Below, piece after piece: positions 6,165 through 7,263 of a DNA stretch of 7,263 nt (its first letter is position 1; the number at the start of each line of letters is the position of its first letter). The notes beneath the pieces are model-generated. The model worked only from the letters and a program-made list of their open reading frames with translations, searched no databases and was not told the origin of the DNA. The stretch is from Oscillospiraceae bacterium. Its GTDB lineage: Bacteria > Bacillota > Clostridia > Christensenellales > Aristaeellaceae. The stretch is taken from contig JAISBH010000212.1 of the NCBI GenBank assembly GCA_031266295.1, positions 1-7,263 on the forward strand. Reading direction: 5' to 3'. A program made the position numbers and the translations under genes.

Positions 6165-6194
6165 ATATCTCCTTACTCGCAGAGAAGCAGATAT
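6165..6194 (-). promoter_or_regulatory. Hairpin covering the ribosome binding site of the relic
   Basis: ATATCT (6165-6170) pairs with AGATAT (6189-6194); after a C/C mismatch CTT pairs with AAG, and past a bulged A6175 CTC pairs with GAG around the loop GCA (6179-6181). That gives 12 pairs in 30 bases. On the leftward transcript the AAGGAG site (6169-6174) lies wholly in this stem, so it would hinder ribosome entry. It may have been regulatory while the gene was intact. No T run follows, so it is not an intrinsic terminator. Confidence 0.4.
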
Positions 6195-6204
6195 GATTAT
6201 GCTT

Positions 6205-6217
6205 TATCTTATTTCTG
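6205..6217 (-). repeat. 13-bp direct repeat, copy 2
   Basis: CAGAAATAAGATA (minus strand) follows the stop codon of the intact cytidylyltransferase directly and is identical to 6958-6970. A few further bases also match loosely. In both places a ribosome binding site and a cytidylyltransferase start follow about 30-36 bases later. Confidence 0.6.
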
Positions 6218-6907
6218 TTATCCCTCTGAACGTGTGGTTTGCGTATGATTGTAGTAGTTGTTGTAGATAGCATCTGCTATCTCGAAATCTTCCTTTTCAT
6301 CGATATCCATTGCTTCGACCGCGTTTACGACCACAAGATACGGTCTATTTCCTATTCTACGGTTCATGTTTATTATCGTGTCATTCCTGAATATGTAAAA
6401 ACCGCTAGTTTCCATAAATATTGGCTCTAGGTCTTGTGTACGTGGAATTGCATTCAGAGAGTAGTTGAAAGGTTGTCCATCCTTCCACATGAAATCCTGA
6501 ATCAAAGCAACTGACAGAGCTGAATCATATGAACCTGATACGACAGCTTTCAGTCCTTTTTCAATGCTCTCAATAGCAATAAACGGCGCTGTTGTATGTG
6601 CCATGACATAGATATCAGCGTCTACCTCGTTTGCGAACGATGAAAGCACTTCATTTATTTTCGTTGTGCTTAGATCTAGACTTATACTCCGTTGCTTCCA
6701 TGTAACTTGGCTAGGAATGTAATTCTGAATGTCTGGACTGCTACAATAGCAATAAACTTCTTGAATAGCAGCTATCTTCAACAATGTATCAAATATGTAC
6801 CAACACAGTGGTTTGCCATTTGTAAACGGGAGGATGTTCTTGTTATTGAGTCGTTCACTATTAAGCTTAATCGGCACAACAGCTACTATCTTCGCATCAC
6901 CTATCAT
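6218..6907 (-). CDS. Acylneuraminate/KDO-type cytidylyltransferase, intact
   Basis: A 229-residue cytoplasmic enzyme of the CMP-sugar synthetase family, which couples CTP to an acidic nine- or eight-carbon sugar (neuraminate, legionaminate, pseudaminate or KDO type), releasing pyrophosphate, for surface glycan synthesis. The start is ATG 6905-6907, seven bases after GAGGAGG (6915-6921); an in-frame ATG ten codons earlier (6935-6937) has no binding site. Motifs are VAVVPIKLNSERLNNKNILPF (8-28, CTP-binding loop, shown by K14, R19, K23 and N24), GKPLCWYIFD (31-40), MAHTTAPF (102-109), PRTQDLEPIFMETSGFYIF (155-173) and the metal-binding C-terminal AMDIDEKEDFEIADAI (199-214). Length is at the short end of the usual 225-250 but looks complete. 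The sugar specificity cannot be told. GC content is far lower than in the genes to the left, suggesting separate acquisition. Its start overlaps the stop of a 28-codon ORF (ATGA). Confidence 0.88.
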   Translation of the reverse strand: MIGDAKIVAVVPIKLNSERLNNKNILPFTNGKPLCWYIFDTLLKIAAIQEVYCYCSSPDIQNYIPSQVTWKQRSISLDLSTTKINEVLSSFANEVDADIYVMAHTTAPFIAIESIEKGLKAVVSGSYDSALSVALIQDFMWKDGQPFNYSLNAIPRTQDLEPIFMETSGFYIFRNDTIINMNRRIGNRPYLVVVNAVEAMDIDEKEDFEIADAIYNNYYNHTQTTRSEG

Positions 6908-6990
6908 GCTGCAACCTCCTCGCGGCGGGAGCGGCATGGAGACGACTTGTTATATTCTATCTTATTTCTGCCCCCCCCCTTCTCTCTCAT
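6904..6990 (-). CDS. Small 28-codon ORF linking two cytidylyltransferases
   Basis: Leftward ATG at 6988-6990 has an AGGAG site (6997-7001) six bases upstream. The frame MREKGGGRNK to REEVAA ends at TGA 6904-6906, overlapping the ATG of the intact cytidylyltransferase as ATGA. It starts inside the last codons of the upstream gene and reads across the run of nine G. The peptide is basic, with no known motif. It could serve as a coupling leader that brings ribosomes to the next gene, or be the displaced C-terminus of the upstream protein after a one-base slip in the G run. Proof of translation is lacking. Confidence 0.35.
   Translation of the reverse strand: MREKGGGRNKIEYNKSSPCRSRREEVAA
6958..6970 (-). 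repeat. 13-bp direct repeat, copy 1
   Basis: CAGAAATAAGATA (minus strand), identical to 6205-6217. This copy overlaps the stop codon of the window-edge cytidylyltransferase: its TAA is the stop at 6962-6964. It directly follows the run of nine G. Confidence 0.6.
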
Positions 6991-7263
6991 TGTTCGCTCC
7001 TATTTGATAAGGATCAATCTGCGAAACACTTTCATCCATGTCAAGCCATGCTCTAGCTACCGCTAGATCAAGACCGTCATCTATGTCAACACTCGTTCGT
7101 TTATCCAATATATATCTATATGGCTTAATTCCATGGAAGTATTTCCACTCAATCATTTTCACTCTTGGCGCTATCAATATGCCGTCAGTGGCAATGTAGA
7201 GCGGCGACAGCTGCTGTGACGGCACATGCTTAATACCGAGTTGGTAATTCAAAGGTCCGCCTT
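6962..7263 (-). CDS. Cytidylyltransferase, C-terminal part (5' end outside window)
   Basis: The frame is open to the window edge; 99 codons are visible, beginning GGPLNYQLGIKHVPSQQL, so a TTG at 7250-7252 is internal and not a start. The sequence matches the last 40 percent of acylneuraminate/KDO-type cytidylyltransferases: PSQQLSPLYIATDGILIAP (14-32 of the visible part) fits the conserved strand after the substrate loop, and TSVDIDDGLDLAVARAWLD (56-74) is the C-terminal signature with metal-binding D59 and D61. A tail of about 25 residues rich in Asn, Glu and Gly follows, which homologues would not need, and it contains the G run. It lies upstream of, and in the same direction as, the intact cytidylyltransferase, and is similar in fold but clearly diverged in sequence, so it probably acts on a different acidic sugar. 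Confidence 0.82.
   Translation of the reverse strand, partial: GGPLNYQLGIKHVPSQQLSPLYIATDGILIAPRVKMIEWKYFHGIKPYRYILDKRTSVDIDDGLDLAVARAWLDMDESVSQIDPYQIGANNEREGGGQK
6971..6979 (-). repeat. Run of nine G in the coding strand
   Basis: Nine consecutive C on the plus strand, so nine G in the leftward coding strand, make up three glycine codons four residues before the end of the window-edge cytidylyltransferase. Such runs slip during replication and are classic phase-variation sites in surface-glycan genes; they are also prone to sequencing and assembly error. One G fewer would extend the gene by about 20 codons to TGA 6904-6906; one more would end it within a few codons of the present stop. Confidence 0.9.

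Noticed and set aside
6908..6937. Longer N-terminus for the intact cytidylyltransferase, starting at ATG 6935-6937
   Set aside because: No ribosome binding site precedes it, and the ten extra residues encode the GAGGAGG site of the better start at 6907; the family begins directly before the VPIK motif.
7250..7252. TTG as start of the window-edge cytidylyltransferase
   Set aside because: The frame stays open to the window edge, and the visible part corresponds only to the C-terminal 40 percent of the family.
1..7263. CRISPR arrays, tRNA or rRNA genes, insertion sequences, integrases
   Set aside because: No spaced repeats, no cloverleaf or T-loop patterns, and no transposase or recombinase motifs were seen on either strand.

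Overview
The window reads like part of a bacterial chromosome from an anaerobic, Clostridia-like lineage. This rests on strong AGGAGG-type ribosome binding sites a regular 6-9 bases before starts, near-consensus SigA/sigma-70-type promoters, free use of ATA and AGG codons in otherwise GC-rich genes, and a lysoplasmalogenase-family gene that suits an organism handling plasmalogens. The assignment is an inference; no rRNA or other marker gene is present.

Layout. (1) 1-220, minus strand: the N-terminus of a secreted protein with a clear signal peptide; the rest lies outside the window. (2) 228-781: a divergent intergenic region with a promoter for each flanking gene, a perfect 10-bp hairpin, an imperfect AACGTT-centred operator-like repeat, and only weak small ORFs. 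(3) 782-4278, plus strand: a tight operon of four genes: a sugar-phosphate isomerase/epimerase-like TIM barrel, a YhhN/TMEM86 lysoplasmalogenase-family membrane protein, a MoxR AAA+ ATPase and a DUF58 protein. Gaps are 1-4 bases. (4) 4275-4438: two short open stretches in different frames that may be the two ends of a deleted third MoxR-operon gene. (5) 4451-5899: an MFS transporter of the UMF1/Atg22-like family with its own extended -10 promoter, followed by a hairpin terminator at 5972-5997. (6) 6018-7263, minus strand: a markedly AT-richer block of acylneuraminate/KDO-type cytidylyltransferase genes, namely the C-terminus of one (cut by the window edge), one intact gene, and a heavily deleted remnant of a third.

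Working together. MoxR and DUF58 are partners of the kind that pair AAA+ ATPase remodelling with a vWA-like or membrane-linked protein in envelope functions. The isomerase and YhhN proteins share their transcript, but no common pathway can be shown. The AT-rich block would supply CMP-activated nonulosonic-acid-like sugars for a surface glycan and looks acquired separately from the operon.

The most interesting signals are in this last block. The third cytidylyltransferase is a relic whose N- and C-terminal motifs survive in three frames within 143 bases. A 13-bp sequence is repeated at the 3' ends of the two larger genes. A run of nine G sits in the last codons of the window-edge gene: removing one G would extend that gene to an exact ATGA overlap with the next start, and a 28-codon ORF with its own ribosome binding site already uses that frame.
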